A stretch of DNA of 25,664 bases from Chloroflexi bacterium UBA4733. Its GTDB lineage: Bacteria > Chloroflexota > UBA4733. Shown piece by piece: positions 7,718-15,759 of the stretch. Made by a program: the position numbers and the translations under genes. How positions within the stretch are numbered: the first letter of the stretch is position 1; every line of letters starts with the position of its first letter. Below the pieces are notes generated by a model. That model saw only the letters and a program-made list of their open reading frames with translations, was not told the DNA's origin and did not search any database. Where the stretch lies: positions 45,275 through 70,938 of the forward strand of contig DHIZ01000220.1 of assembly GCA_002404055.1 (NCBI GenBank). The letters run 5' to 3'.

Positions 7718-9286
7718 TTGGGTCGGTGCGTTGGAGGATCTGGGGAACGTCGTTGGCGAGCCTCCGGCACGCCAACAAGGTCATACATCGTCGGACGAAT
7801 CGAGAGAGGCTGGCTGAAGCAGGCTGGCTGCACGCTGGCAAGCCTCCTCCTTCTGGTCGGCTGTGGATCAGGTACCACCGTCGTTTCGCTCACGGCGTCT
7901 CACGCCCTGATCAGTACGCCGTCCACTGTGCGGGAAGTCACAAAGGCGACGTCAATTTCCGCTGTGGTGACACTGCAGCGTTCGACGGCATCAGCCGAGC
8001 CACCAGGCGGTTTAAGGCCGGCAAGCACTGCCGCAACGGTCGCTTCGCCCGCTGCTGTGGCTGCTGGCGTGACGGCCACTCCGCTATCACCGGTGCTCGC
8101 CCCCACGCCCACACCGCCCGTGGCGGTCGCTCTGGCCTACCTGCAAGCATTGCAAACGCAGCAATGGAAAGAGATGTGGCGCCTGTTGCACCCCCAGGCA
8201 CAGCGGCAGTGGCCCAACGAGCAAGCCTTTGCCGCGTTTCTCAGCCACAAGTTCGCGCCCGGCGGCACTTCGACCATTGCAACCGTCAGCGTCGGCGCGC
8301 CTCAGCAACTCGCCAACTGGAACGACGTACGCTTTACCAACGTGCCATTGGCAGCGGTACAAGCGCAGGCGACCCTGGTGTTGAGGAAGAACGCGCCGTA
8401 TGCGGTACCACCAACTGACCTGAGCGATAGCCAACCGATGGTGCTGGCGCAGGATGGCGGTCAGTGGCGCATCGTGGATGGCGGTCCGGCTGACCTGCAG
8501 GGCCCGGTGCTGGCGCCAAGCCAGCCCGCGCTGCGCCGTCTGCGTGTCCCGATCCTCATGTATCATCACGTGGCGCCCGCGCCGCAGCGCACGCCGCAGA
8601 TGGGCGACTACGACTACCGCCTGGCCGTAGACCTCACAGTGACGCCGCAAGCCTTCGCCGCCCAACTGGACTGGCTGGTAGCACACAGCTACCAGACGAT
8701 CACGTTGCAGCAGTTGATGGCCGCGCTGTACGATGGCTGGTCACTTCCGCCGCAGCCGGTTATCCTCAGTTTCGATGACGGCTACCAGGACAACGCGCAG
8801 TATGCGGCGCCGGCGCTGCTGCAACGGCACATGGTCGGCATCTTCAACGTCGTCACCGGCCTGGTCGGTAACACCAACGGACCATTGCGGTACATGTCGT
8901 GGCAGCAGATTACCTCACTGGCGGCTGCCGGTATGGAGATCGAGTCACACACCGTCTTCCACCGCGACCTGGGCACGCTCTCGGATTTGGAGGTGCAGAC
9001 GGAGTTGGTTGATTCGCGGCAGATGATCGCCCAGCACCTCGGTCAGGCGCCCCAGTTCATCTGTTACCCATCCGGCGAACCGTTCCGTAGTGGGGCCGTG
9101 GCGGCCCAGCAGCGGGTGTTGCGTCTCGTCGCGCTGGATGGCTACGTGGGTGGCCTGCTCGATCCGCGCGTTGCCGGCGCCATCCAGTCCAGCACTGCGC
9201 CGGAGCAACTGACGCGCATCCGTGTTGCCGCGCAAGAGTCGCTGAGCCAGTTTGCCGCCAGCATCGGGGGACAGCCCGGGCCGTAG
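7718..9286 (+). CDS. Polysaccharide deacetylase lipoprotein (NodB family)
   Basis: 522 residues. A lipoprotein signal with basic/hydrophobic lead and lipobox 'LLVGC' (Cys49) is followed by a Ser/Thr/Pro-rich tether, an NTF2-like region at about 135-255 ('ALAYLQALQTQQWKEMWRLL...GGQWRIVDGG'), and a NodB deacetylase domain from 277. Catalytic motifs are present: 'SFDDGY' with D353-D354, metal histidines H411 and H415 in 'ESHTVFH', and 'CYPSGEP' at 449-455. It probably removes acetyl groups from a cell-surface glycan. The start is uncertain: TTG at 7718 gives a 30-residue lead before the signal, with no ATG/GTG nearer; a CTG at 7814 preceded by GAGAGAGG would give a normal signal length. Confidence 0.88.
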   Translation: MGRCVGGSGERRWRASGTPTRSYIVGRIERGWLKQAGCTLASLLLLVGCGSGTTVVSLTASHALISTPSTVREVTKATSISAVVTLQRSTASAEPPGGLRPASTAATVASPAAVAAGVTATPLSPVLAPTPTPPVAVALAYLQALQTQQWKEMWRLLHPQAQRQWPNEQAFAAFLSHKFAPGGTSTIATVSVGAPQQLANWNDVRFTNVPLAAVQAQATLVLRKNAPYAVPPTDLSDSQPMVLAQDGGQWRIVDGGPADLQGPVLAPSQPALRRLRVPILMYHHVAPAPQRTPQMGDYDYRLAVDLTVTPQAFAAQLDWLVAHSYQTITLQQLMAALYDGWSLPPQPVILSFDDGYQDNAQYAAPALLQRHMVGIFNVVTGLVGNTNGPLRYMSWQQITSLAAAGMEIESHTVFHRDLGTLSDLEVQTELVDSRQMIAQHLGQAPQFICYPSGEPFRSGAVAAQQRVLRLVALDGYVGGLLDPRVAGAIQSSTAPEQLTRIRVAAQESLSQFAASIGGQPGP

Positions 9287-9289
9287 GGC

Positions 9290-9404
9290 ATACCCGGCGA
9301 CTAAAGTCGCGGCTACCATGAGCAAAGCCCGCCTGCGCGGGCTGGAAACGAGTCCGCGTAGGCGGACTTCGCCCCGTATAGCCGCGACTTCAGTCGCCGG
9401 GTAT
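9290..9404. repeat. REP-like element with nested hairpins
   Basis: Outer arms 9290-9315 and 9379-9404 are complementary at 25 of 26 positions (ATACCCGGCGACTAAAGTCG and onward). Inside are two further perfect hairpins, 9326-9343 (AGCCCGC/GCGGGCT, 4-nt loop) and 9351-9368 (AGTCCGC/GCGGACT, 4-nt loop). It fills nearly all of the 147-nt gap between the deacetylase and the esterase. The design is that of a dispersed, non-autonomous palindromic element. Confidence 0.85.
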
Positions 9405-9433
9405 CCTTTGCGCGCAGCGAAAGGAATCGTCTC

Positions 9434-10075
9434 TTGAGCAATCTCGTTTTCCAACCGGGGCAACGTCTCGTCTTTATCGGGGACAGCATCACCGACGCCG
9501 GGCGGCGGAAAGAGGCCATACCGTATGGCGCCGGCTATGTTCACCTGGCGCGGGCTTTCTTGATAGCCCGCTACCCGGAACTGGGTCTGGAGATTATCAA
9601 TCAGGGGATCGGCGGCAACACCATCCTCGATCTGGACCGGCGCTGGGAAGAAGATGTCGTGCAGGTACAGCCGAACTGGCTCTCCATCAAGATCGGCATC
9701 AACGACGTCTGGCGTCAGGTGGCGCAGCGTCCCGATCAGGCCGTGCTCCTGGATGAGTACACGTCAACCTACAATCGCCTGTTGCGGCGCACGCGGGAGG
9801 CGACACAGGCCCGCCTGATACTCATGGAACCCTACGTCATCGAGAGCGATCGCGCGGACCCCTTCCGCGCCATCATCGAAACCTACCTGCCGGTCGTCCA
9901 CCGCCTGGCCCGCGAGTACGACGCCATCCTCATCAAAACGCAAGCTGCCTTCGATGAGGCGCTGGCTGCGCAGCCATCCAGCTACTGGGCGGCCGACCGC
10001 GTTCATCCAAATGCCCCCGGTCACGCCGTGATCGCCCGTGCCTTCCTGCGCGGCGTGGGCTACGGGGACGTCTAG
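9434..10075 (+). CDS. SGNH/GDSL-family hydrolase
   Basis: 213 residues, the usual length for a single-domain SGNH hydrolase. Block I is 'FIGDSITDAG' with nucleophile S18; block II 'NQGIGGN' (G58-N62); block III 'GIND' with N90; block V 'DRVHPNAPGH' with D188 and H191. It therefore has the full Ser-Asp-His and oxyanion set and is probably a carbohydrate or acyl esterase; there is no signal peptide, so it is likely cytoplasmic. The TTG start at 9434 has AAAGGA 8 nt upstream. The stop shares CTAG with the convergent hydrolase gene. Its position after a deacetylase fits glycan processing, but a REP-like element separates the two. Confidence 0.92.
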   Translation: MSNLVFQPGQRLVFIGDSITDAGRRKEAIPYGAGYVHLARAFLIARYPELGLEIINQGIGGNTILDLDRRWEEDVVQVQPNWLSIKIGINDVWRQVAQRPDQAVLLDEYTSTYNRLLRRTREATQARLILMEPYVIESDRADPFRAIIETYLPVVHRLAREYDAILIKTQAAFDEALAAQPSSYWAADRVHPNAPGHAVIARAFLRGVGYGDV

Positions 10076-10935
10076 GCTCGCTGCGCGAGGAACTCCACGG
10101 CCAACCGGTTGAACTGCTTGGGGCACTCCAGCATTGGAACGTGACCGGCGTCCGGGAAGACGTAGGTCTGGGCATTCGGCAGGTGGCGCTTGACGAGGTC
10201 CAGGTGGCGAACCGGAACTACATGGTCGTGCGTTCCCCACATCACCAGAGTTGGAATGGCCAGGCGGCGCAAGCCATCCAGCATGACGATCTCCTGGCGC
10301 AGGCCGAAGATGTTGGTGCCGCTGCGCAGCGAACGCAGGAGATAGGTTCGCGACTGCGGACCTCGGTCAACTACCTTGTCTTCCAGCCAGGCCGCTGGGG
10401 CGAGCGTCGGATCGTGAAAGAGGCCGCGTGCGGCGACTTTGCCGGCGTTGGGGTTCGGCCGAAGGGCCCATTCGCCTAAACCCGGCAGTGATAGCAGGCG
10501 GAAGTGGACGGAAATGTCGCGCGCCAGTCCGGCTGGGTCGATCATGAGCAGACGTTCGACGCGTTTCGGTCGGGCGATCGCGTAGTGGCCACAGATAAGG
10601 CCGCCCATGGAGTTGCCGACCAGCGAGACTCGTTCGATCGTCAAGGCGTTCAGAAAGTCGTCGAGGAAGGGAAGGATATCGGCCATACCCAGACCGTGCG
10701 GCGGAATATCGCTGTCACCGAAGCCGGGCAAGTCGATGGCCGTGACGGCAAAGTGCTCCGCCAGCGCGCCGATGTTCAGATGCCAGTCGACCACAGAGGC
10801 GGCGATACCGTGGACAAGCAGCACCGGCTGGCCGGATCCCGCCTGGAGGTAGTGAACGCGCCGGCCCTTGATCTGCACGTTGGACGACTGCACTTCGGCG
10901 CCGCTGGCGGTTGTGCCGACTGTGCGAGATGCCAT
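10072..10935 (-). CDS. Alpha/beta hydrolase
   Basis: 287 residues with the standard fold signature: oxyanion 'VHGIAAS' (H42-G43), nucleophile elbow 'GNSMGG' with S109, acid D237 in 'WGTHDHVVP', and H265 in 'DAGHVP'. It is closest in style to the meta-cleavage/haloalkane-type hydrolases ('DLPGFGDSD'). The substrate is unknown. The ATG at 10935 gives a 25-residue lead before the first strand. The 3' end overlaps the SGNH gene by 4 nt in convergent orientation. It is 15 nt downstream of the DUF3090 gene on the same strand, so the two are probably co-transcribed. Confidence 0.93.
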   Translation of the reverse strand: MASRTVGTTASGAEVQSSNVQIKGRRVHYLQAGSGQPVLLVHGIAASVVDWHLNIGALAEHFAVTAIDLPGFGDSDIPPHGLGMADILPFLDDFLNALTIERVSLVGNSMGGLICGHYAIARPKRVERLLMIDPAGLARDISVHFRLLSLPGLGEWALRPNPNAGKVAARGLFHDPTLAPAAWLEDKVVDRGPQSRTYLLRSLRSGTNIFGLRQEIVMLDGLRRLAIPTLVMWGTHDHVVPVRHLDLVKRHLPNAQTYVFPDAGHVPMLECPKQFNRLAVEFLAQRA

Positions 10936-10950
10936 GCTACACCACCTTTG

Positions 10951-11472
10951 TCAATGGATGTGACCATTGGAAAGTGGGCAACTGTGCGGCCCCGGGCCCA
11001 TGGGCTGGCCGCACAGGGGGCACTGGGGACGGCCGGCCGCCGCCAGCGCCGCGATCTGCTGGCAGAGTTTGCCGGCCATCTGGTAGTGCATGCGCAGGGA
11101 GAGGGTCGCTACCGGCTGGTTCTGGTCCATCTGCTCTACGTCGGTCGCGAAGAGCTGGAACTGCTCGTTCATGGCGTCATGACCAAGCTGCAATTGCCCG
11201 ACGCGAAATTCGACGGTCGGATTGAGCGGAAAATCCTGCACCGGACCAGGTCGCGGAGCCATCTCCGCTGCCGCGACCTGAGCGGGGGCGACCTGTACCA
11301 GCACTTGCTCAATCGTCACCGCCAGCGCTACCAGTTCCGCCTTTTCCATCCAGATGAGTGCCGAGGAACTGCCGGAACGCACGAGCAGGCGGAACGTGCG
11401 GTTCCCCGGTTCACCCAGAGCGTCGGCCTCTAACCGGGTTGCCAGTCCAAATTCGTGTTGCGCGTCAGCCAT
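10951..11472 (-). CDS. DUF3090 family protein with C-terminal zinc motif
   Basis: 173 residues. The N-terminal two thirds match the DUF3090 pattern ('GNRTFRLLVRSGSSSALIWMEKAELVAL' and 'FRVGQLQLGHD'), and the C-terminus carries C151-x2-C154 and C165 with histidines 163, 171 and 173, a likely zinc knuckle. The family occurs in actinobacteria and Chloroflexota, often near a phosphomutase-like gene and an SCO1664-type protein; neither partner is here. The function is unknown. The gene leads a two-gene minus-strand unit with the alpha/beta hydrolase. Confidence 0.85.
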   Translation of the reverse strand: MADAQHEFGLATRLEADALGEPGNRTFRLLVRSGSSSALIWMEKAELVALAVTIEQVLVQVAPAQVAAAEMAPRPGPVQDFPLNPTVEFRVGQLQLGHDAMNEQFQLFATDVEQMDQNQPVATLSLRMHYQMAGKLCQQIAALAAAGRPQCPLCGQPMGPGPHSCPLSNGHIH

Positions 11473-11620
11473 CGCCCTCGCCTATGTATCTCGTACAGCC
11501 GTCTCCGAGCGCCTTCGCCGCAGAAATCATTGCCCGAGTTATGGCAGTGTAGCACAGCGCGCTGCACGCGCCCGACCAGTTATGATGCACGAACAGCTTG
11601 GCAACGCAAAGGCGAGATCG

Positions 11621-11809
11621 ATGGACACTATAGAAGACCGACCCGAGGCATCCCGTGTCGATGCGCTCACGCGCGCTGAGCGCCGGCAGCAGCGGCAGGA
11701 GGCGGAGCGCCAACGCATGCCCCAACATGGCAGAGGCATGGGGGTGATGGTGCGCAACGCCATCCTACGCCGGATCAAGGACGAAGACGGCGCTGAGAAA
11801 CGCGGTTAG
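11621..11809 (+). CDS. Small basic hypothetical protein
   Basis: 62 residues, rich in Arg and Gln, with a charged helix 'ALTRAERRQQRQEAERQRMP' and then 'QHGRGMGVMVRNAILRRIK'. Short proteins with an Arg/Gln helix followed by a 'MPxHG' turn look familiar from Chloroflexota, but I cannot name a family. An upstream in-frame ATG at 11582 would add 13 residues. The stop overlaps that of the convergent secreted gene by 4 nt (TTAG). The basic charge suggests nucleic-acid or ribosome contact, which is inference only. Confidence 0.5.
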   Translation: MDTIEDRPEASRVDALTRAERRQQRQEAERQRMPQHGRGMGVMVRNAILRRIKDEDGAEKRG

Positions 11810-12402
11810 CCGCCAGCCCGATCAACCGGTGAAGCCGAAGGAGCTATCCCGCCGAGGACCTGTACCGCGGCGATCGCCTGGTCGTGCAGGGAGCGCGCCT
11901 GTTGCATACTCGCGATACTGCTGTTGGCGGCGGACTGCGCCGATGGCGCCGGTCCCAGCATGGTTAATGTGGCGGCCGCGCTGTCCGATGTTGATGCTTG
12001 TTCGACCAGTCGTTCCAGCCGCCAGGCATGTTCCACGTCGCGGTAGCTTTCCAGCAGTTCCCGCCGGACCGGCAGGAGCTCGGCCGTCGCGCCGAGGGCG
12101 GAGACGGCGCCCTCCGCCTGCTGCGCGTACCGCTCCCCATCGGCAGCCCTGGCGATCATCAAGCCGGGTGGGCGGCTCACGAAGCCCATAGACGGCGGCG
12201 GGGGGGCCTGCCGATGCAACACCGCGTCCACCGTGTACGGACTGGTGACTCCGCCGTAGATAGCATCGACTGCCATGTAATCGGCGGTGAGCGACTTGAG
12301 CAAGGCGGGCGACGAGAGATCGGCGTTGAAGCTCGGTGAATGGGCGGCCCAAACCAGCGCGAGGCACGTGGCCACTATGACCGCTGTACACAATCGCGCC
12401 AT
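11806..12402 (-). CDS. Secreted hypothetical protein
   Basis: 198 residues with an N-terminal signal peptide (MARLCTAVIVATCLALVWAA, likely cleavage soon after) and a mature part rich in Ala and Ser. It has a Pro-rich stretch near residue 68 and helical segments near 95-135 and 150-185. I recognise no family. A GGAG lies about 9 nt before the ATG. It is transcribed divergently from purC and convergently with the small basic protein. Alternative frames through this stretch lack a signal or recognisable domain. Confidence 0.62.
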   Translation of the reverse strand: MARLCTAVIVATCLALVWAAHSPSFNADLSSPALLKSLTADYMAVDAIYGGVTSPYTVDAVLHRQAPPPPSMGFVSRPPGLMIARAADGERYAQQAEGAVSALGATAELLPVRRELLESYRDVEHAWRLERLVEQASTSDSAAATLTMLGPAPSAQSAANSSIASMQQARSLHDQAIAAVQVLGGIAPSASPVDRAGG

Positions 12403-12442
12403 CAGCTATCTCCGCAAGGCACCGACAACCGTGGCCGTCGAG

Positions 12443-12501
12443 GTGCATCCCGATACCATTTCCCGGTAGTATTCCATGTGCCGAGTAATGGAATGATGCA
12501 C
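12443..12501 (+). promoter_or_regulatory. Possible structured leader or operator ahead of purC
   Basis: An outer pair GTGCATC (12443-12449) and GATGCAC (12495-12501) encloses a second pair ATTCCAT (12471-12477) and ATGGAAT (12488-12494), whose right arms are contiguous. A weaker 4-bp pair TACC/GGTA (12454-12457 with 12465-12468) fills the rest. It ends 38 nt before the purC ATG in the divergent gap. It could be an RNA leader or protein operator for the purine operon; no known riboswitch motif is seen. Confidence 0.28.
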
Positions 12502-12539
12502 GCTGGAAGTGACATCGCGCGAAAGGCCGGGCGAGCAAC

Positions 12540-13442
12540 ATGATCGGTGAGGCGCAGCCGGTGCTGCGGACGGACTTACCGGGGCTGCAGATTGTGGCGC
12601 GGGGCAAGGTACGCGACGTCTATCGCTGCGATGGTCTGCTCCTCCTCGTTGCCACCGACCGCGTCTCGGCTTTCGACGTTGTGCTGTCGGAGCCGATCCC
12701 TGAAAAGGGCAGGGTGCTCACGGAGTTATCGGCGTACTGGTTCCACAAGCTCCGTGGCCTGGCTCCCAACCATCTAGTCAGCACCGCTCTTGACGAGTTT
12801 CCGGCTGCCGCTCGAGCCTATGCCGACGTGCTCGCTGGCCGGACGATGCTCTGCCGCCCTGCGCAGCGCATCGCCGTGGAATGCGTAGCGCGCGGTTACC
12901 TCACCGGCAGCGCGTGGGCGGAGTACACCGAGTACGGCACGGTTGGCGGTGTACACTTCCCAGCAGGCCTGCGCGCCAATGAACGGTTTGCCGAGCCGGT
13001 GTTTACGCAGACCACCAAAGAAGACAATGGGCATGACCTGAAGCTGACGTACCCGGAACTGGTGGCGCGAGTCGGCAGCGACACGGCTGCGGCGCTGCGA
13101 GACACCACCTTGCGCCTTTATAGCGCTGCCAGCGCCATCGCCGCCCGGCGCGGGATTATCATCGCCGACACGAAGCTGGAGTTCGGCTGGATCGATAACC
13201 AACTCACCTGGATCGATGAAGCCTTCACCCCCGATTCCTCCCGCTTCTGGGCGGAGGAGGACTACGCCCTGGATATCGCCATCCCCAGCTATGACAAGCA
13301 GCCGCTGCGCGACTACCTGAGCGGCAGTGGTTGGAACCTGGAGCCACCGGCGCCGGAGTTGCCGGCCGAGGTCGTGCAGCAGACCAGCCGGCGCTACCTG
13401 GACATTCTGGAGCGTCTGACGAGGGCCGATGCAACTGCTTAG
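12540..13442 (+). CDS. purC: SAICAR synthetase PurC
   Basis: 300 residues, catalysing ATP-dependent addition of aspartate to CAIR in purine synthesis. Family blocks are all present: 'GKVRDVY' near residue 22, 'ATDRVSAFD' near 38, 'ECVARGYLTGSAW' near 107, 'DTKLEFG' near 208 and 'DEAFTPDSSRFW' near 225. The length is typical of the longer PurC class. It is the first gene of the purine operon and overlaps purL by 14 nt. It is read divergently from the secreted hypothetical, leaving a 137-nt control region. Confidence 0.97.
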   Translation: MIGEAQPVLRTDLPGLQIVARGKVRDVYRCDGLLLLVATDRVSAFDVVLSEPIPEKGRVLTELSAYWFHKLRGLAPNHLVSTALDEFPAAARAYADVLAGRTMLCRPAQRIAVECVARGYLTGSAWAEYTEYGTVGGVHFPAGLRANERFAEPVFTQTTKEDNGHDLKLTYPELVARVGSDTAAALRDTTLRLYSAASAIAARRGIIIADTKLEFGWIDNQLTWIDEAFTPDSSRFWAEEDYALDIAIPSYDKQPLRDYLSGSGWNLEPPAPELPAEVVQQTSRRYLDILERLTRADATA

Positions 13443-15759
13443 CCTCCGCGGGCAGTCCGACGACGACCTGGGAACGCAGTTACGCCGGCTCGGCGTGAGC
13501 CTGACGGTGGGCGAGGCGCGCGAGGTCTGTCGGCTGCTGGGCCGCGAGCCGACGCTGACGGAACTGCACATCTTCAACACGCAGTGGAGCGAACACTGTT
13601 CCTACAAGAGCAGCCGCTCCCACCTGGGTCTTTTGCCAACGAGTGCCCCCTGGGTCATTCAAGGGCCGCAGGAAGACGCCGGGATCGTCGAACTGTGTAT
13701 CTGGCAGGGTGAGCGCTGGGGCATCGTCTTCGGCCACGAGTCGCACAACCATCCGTCACAGGTCGTGCCCTACGAGGGAGCGGCCACCGGCATCGGCGGC
13801 ATCATCCGTGACGTGCTCTGCATGGGCGCTCGGGTCATCGCCGTGGCGGACGCGCTGCGCTTTGGTGACCCGGATGGGGAGCACGCCGCCACCGTGCGCT
13901 ATATCGCGGATGGCGTCGTTTCCGGTGTTGCCGGCTACGGCAACGCCGTTGGGGTGCCGAACATTGCCGGCGATGTCTATTGGGACGGCGGCTTCGATGG
14001 CAACTGCCTGGTCAACGTGGTTTGCCTGGGTCTGGTGCGTGCCGATCAGATCGTACACAGTCGAGCGCCGGCCGGCGCCGTGGGCTGGGATGTGGTGCTG
14101 GTCGGCAAGGCCACCGATTACAGCGGCTTTGGCGGAGCAGCGTTTTCCTCCGGCATCCTGGGTGTGGGCGACGAGGATGCCCAGAAGGGCGCCGTGCAGG
14201 TACCTGATCCCTTCTTGAAGTCGGTCATCATCCGGGCGACGGACGCCGTCTTCGCTGAGCTACGCCGGCAGGACCTGGAGGTGGGTTTCAAAGATCTGGG
14301 GGCAGGCGGCCTCTCCTGCGCGTCGTCAGAGATGGGCGACGCGGCCGGTACCGGCGTTGAAGTCTCCCTGGACGCGGTACACGTTGCGATGCAGGAGTTG
14401 CCACCGCACGTCATTGCTTGCGCCGAAACGCAGGAACGGCTCCTGTGGGTGGTCCCGCCTTCCTTCACGCCAACCCTAATGGCGATCTACAACGAGCAGT
14501 TCGACCTGCCCGGGGCGGCTGAAGGGGCACAGGCCTGCGTTGTGGGCCACACGCGGGCGGATGACCGCTACGTGCTGACGGCCGGCGGCCAGATCGTCTG
14601 CGATGCACCGATTGCTGCCGTGTGTCGGGGCATCCGCTACGAGCGGGTTGGGAACGCCCCAACGGCGCCGTTGACTGCGGCGCCGCCTCCGCCGCTGGAC
14701 CGGTACGACGACGTCACCCTGCGCGTGCTGGCGCAGCCCGGCGTCGCCTCCAAGTGGTCGATTTACAGCCGTTACGATCAGGAAGTGCAGGGCAACACCG
14801 TCTTGCGTCCCGGCGAGGCCGACGCCGGCGTAATCGCGCCGCTGCCCGGCTGCCCGGCGGGTGTGGCGCTGACCACCGACTGCACGCCCGCCTACTGCCG
14901 CATCGACCCGTATCGTGGTGCGGCGATGGCGGTGGCCGAGGCGGCGCGCAATATCGCAGCGACCGGCGCCACGCCCCGCGCCTTGACCGACTGCCTGAAT
15001 ATGGGCGATCCGGGCGACCCGGCGGCCTTCTGGGCCTTCACGGAGTCCGTGCGCGGCATAGCAGATGCGGCGCGGGCGTTGGGACCGGACGGCGAGCATG
15101 GTCATCCCTTGCCCTTCGTCTCCGGCAACGTCAGCTTCTACAACCAGAGCGGCGTCGGTCAGGCGATTCCACCGTCGCCGATCATTGCCTGCCTCGGCGT
15201 GCTGGACGACCATACCAGGGCGCTAGGCATGCAGGTGACGGCGGCGGGGGTGGCCCTGCTGCTGGTGGGTCGGCGCTCGTCCTGCTTCGGTGGATCGGCC
15301 TATGAAGCAGTACGCCAAACGCCCGCCGGCGAACTCCCCGCCCTGGACCTTGACGCTGAACGCCGCGCCAACGCCGCCGTGATCGAGCTGGCGCAGCAAC
15401 GCCTGCTGTTGGCGTCCCACGACATCAGCGACGGCGGCTTGCTGACGTGCGTCACGGAGATGCTGCTCGGTGGCCGCGGCGAGGGTCGCCTGGGGGCGAT
15501 ACTGGACCTGACGGCAGTAGCGGAACGCGCCGACGCCGCGCTGTTCAGCGAGTCCGGCGGCTTCGTACTGGCGGCGGTGCCGGAACTGCTTCCGGCCATC
15601 CGGCGTGTGTGCCAGGAACATGGTGTTGACGTACATGGGATCGGTAGCACCGGCGGCGAGCGACTGATCGCCGGCTTTAGCCAGAAGATGGTGCTTGATG
15701 TGGCGACTGGGGACCTGGCCGCTGCCTGGCTCGGGGCGGTGCCGGAGGCGATGGCATGA
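13429..15759 (+). CDS. purL: FGAM synthase large subunit PurL
   Basis: 776 residues, the small-type PurL that needs separate PurQ and PurS partners to convert FGAR, glutamine and ATP to FGAM. Seen: 'NTQWSEHCSYKSS' with catalytic-type H56, 'GHESHNHPSQVVPYEGAATGIGGIIRD', 'GGAAFSSG', a central 'KDLGAGGLSCASSEMG', and a second AIRS-like half with 'FVSGNVSFYNQS' and 'SHDISDGGLLTCVTEM'. The ATG lies inside purC with GAGGG just upstream. Its TGA overlaps the first DUF488 gene by 4 nt (ATGA); in a normal operon purQ would be expected at that point. Confidence 0.97.
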   Translation: MQLLSLRGQSDDDLGTQLRRLGVSLTVGEAREVCRLLGREPTLTELHIFNTQWSEHCSYKSSRSHLGLLPTSAPWVIQGPQEDAGIVELCIWQGERWGIVFGHESHNHPSQVVPYEGAATGIGGIIRDVLCMGARVIAVADALRFGDPDGEHAATVRYIADGVVSGVAGYGNAVGVPNIAGDVYWDGGFDGNCLVNVVCLGLVRADQIVHSRAPAGAVGWDVVLVGKATDYSGFGGAAFSSGILGVGDEDAQKGAVQVPDPFLKSVIIRATDAVFAELRRQDLEVGFKDLGAGGLSCASSEMGDAAGTGVEVSLDAVHVAMQELPPHVIACAETQERLLWVVPPSFTPTLMAIYNEQFDLPGAAEGAQACVVGHTRADDRYVLTAGGQIVCDAPIAAVCRGIRYERVGNAPTAPLTAAPPPPLDRYDDVTLRVLAQPGVASKWSIYSRYDQEVQGNTVLRPGEADAGVIAPLPGCPAGVALTTDCTPAYCRIDPYRGAAMAVAEAARNIAATGATPRALTDCLNMGDPGDPAAFWAFTESVRGIADAARALGPDGEHGHPLPFVSGNVSFYNQSGVGQAIPPSPIIACLGVLDDHTRALGMQVTAAGVALLLVGRRSSCFGGSAYEAVRQTPAGELPALDLDAERRANAAVIELAQQRLLLASHDISDGGLLTCVTEMLLGGRGEGRLGAILDLTAVAERADAALFSESGGFVLAAVPELLPAIRRVCQEHGVDVHGIGSTGGERLIAGFSQKMVLDVATGDLAAAWLGAVPEAMA

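Noticed and set aside
10504..11433. 309-residue plus-strand open frame opposite the alpha/beta hydrolase and DUF3090 genes
   Set aside because: Opposes two recognisable genes on the minus strand and shows no domain.
11822..12607. 261-residue minus-strand frame in the purC upstream region
   Set aside because: Runs into purC and lacks the signal peptide and ribosome site of the 11806-12402 gene, with which it competes.
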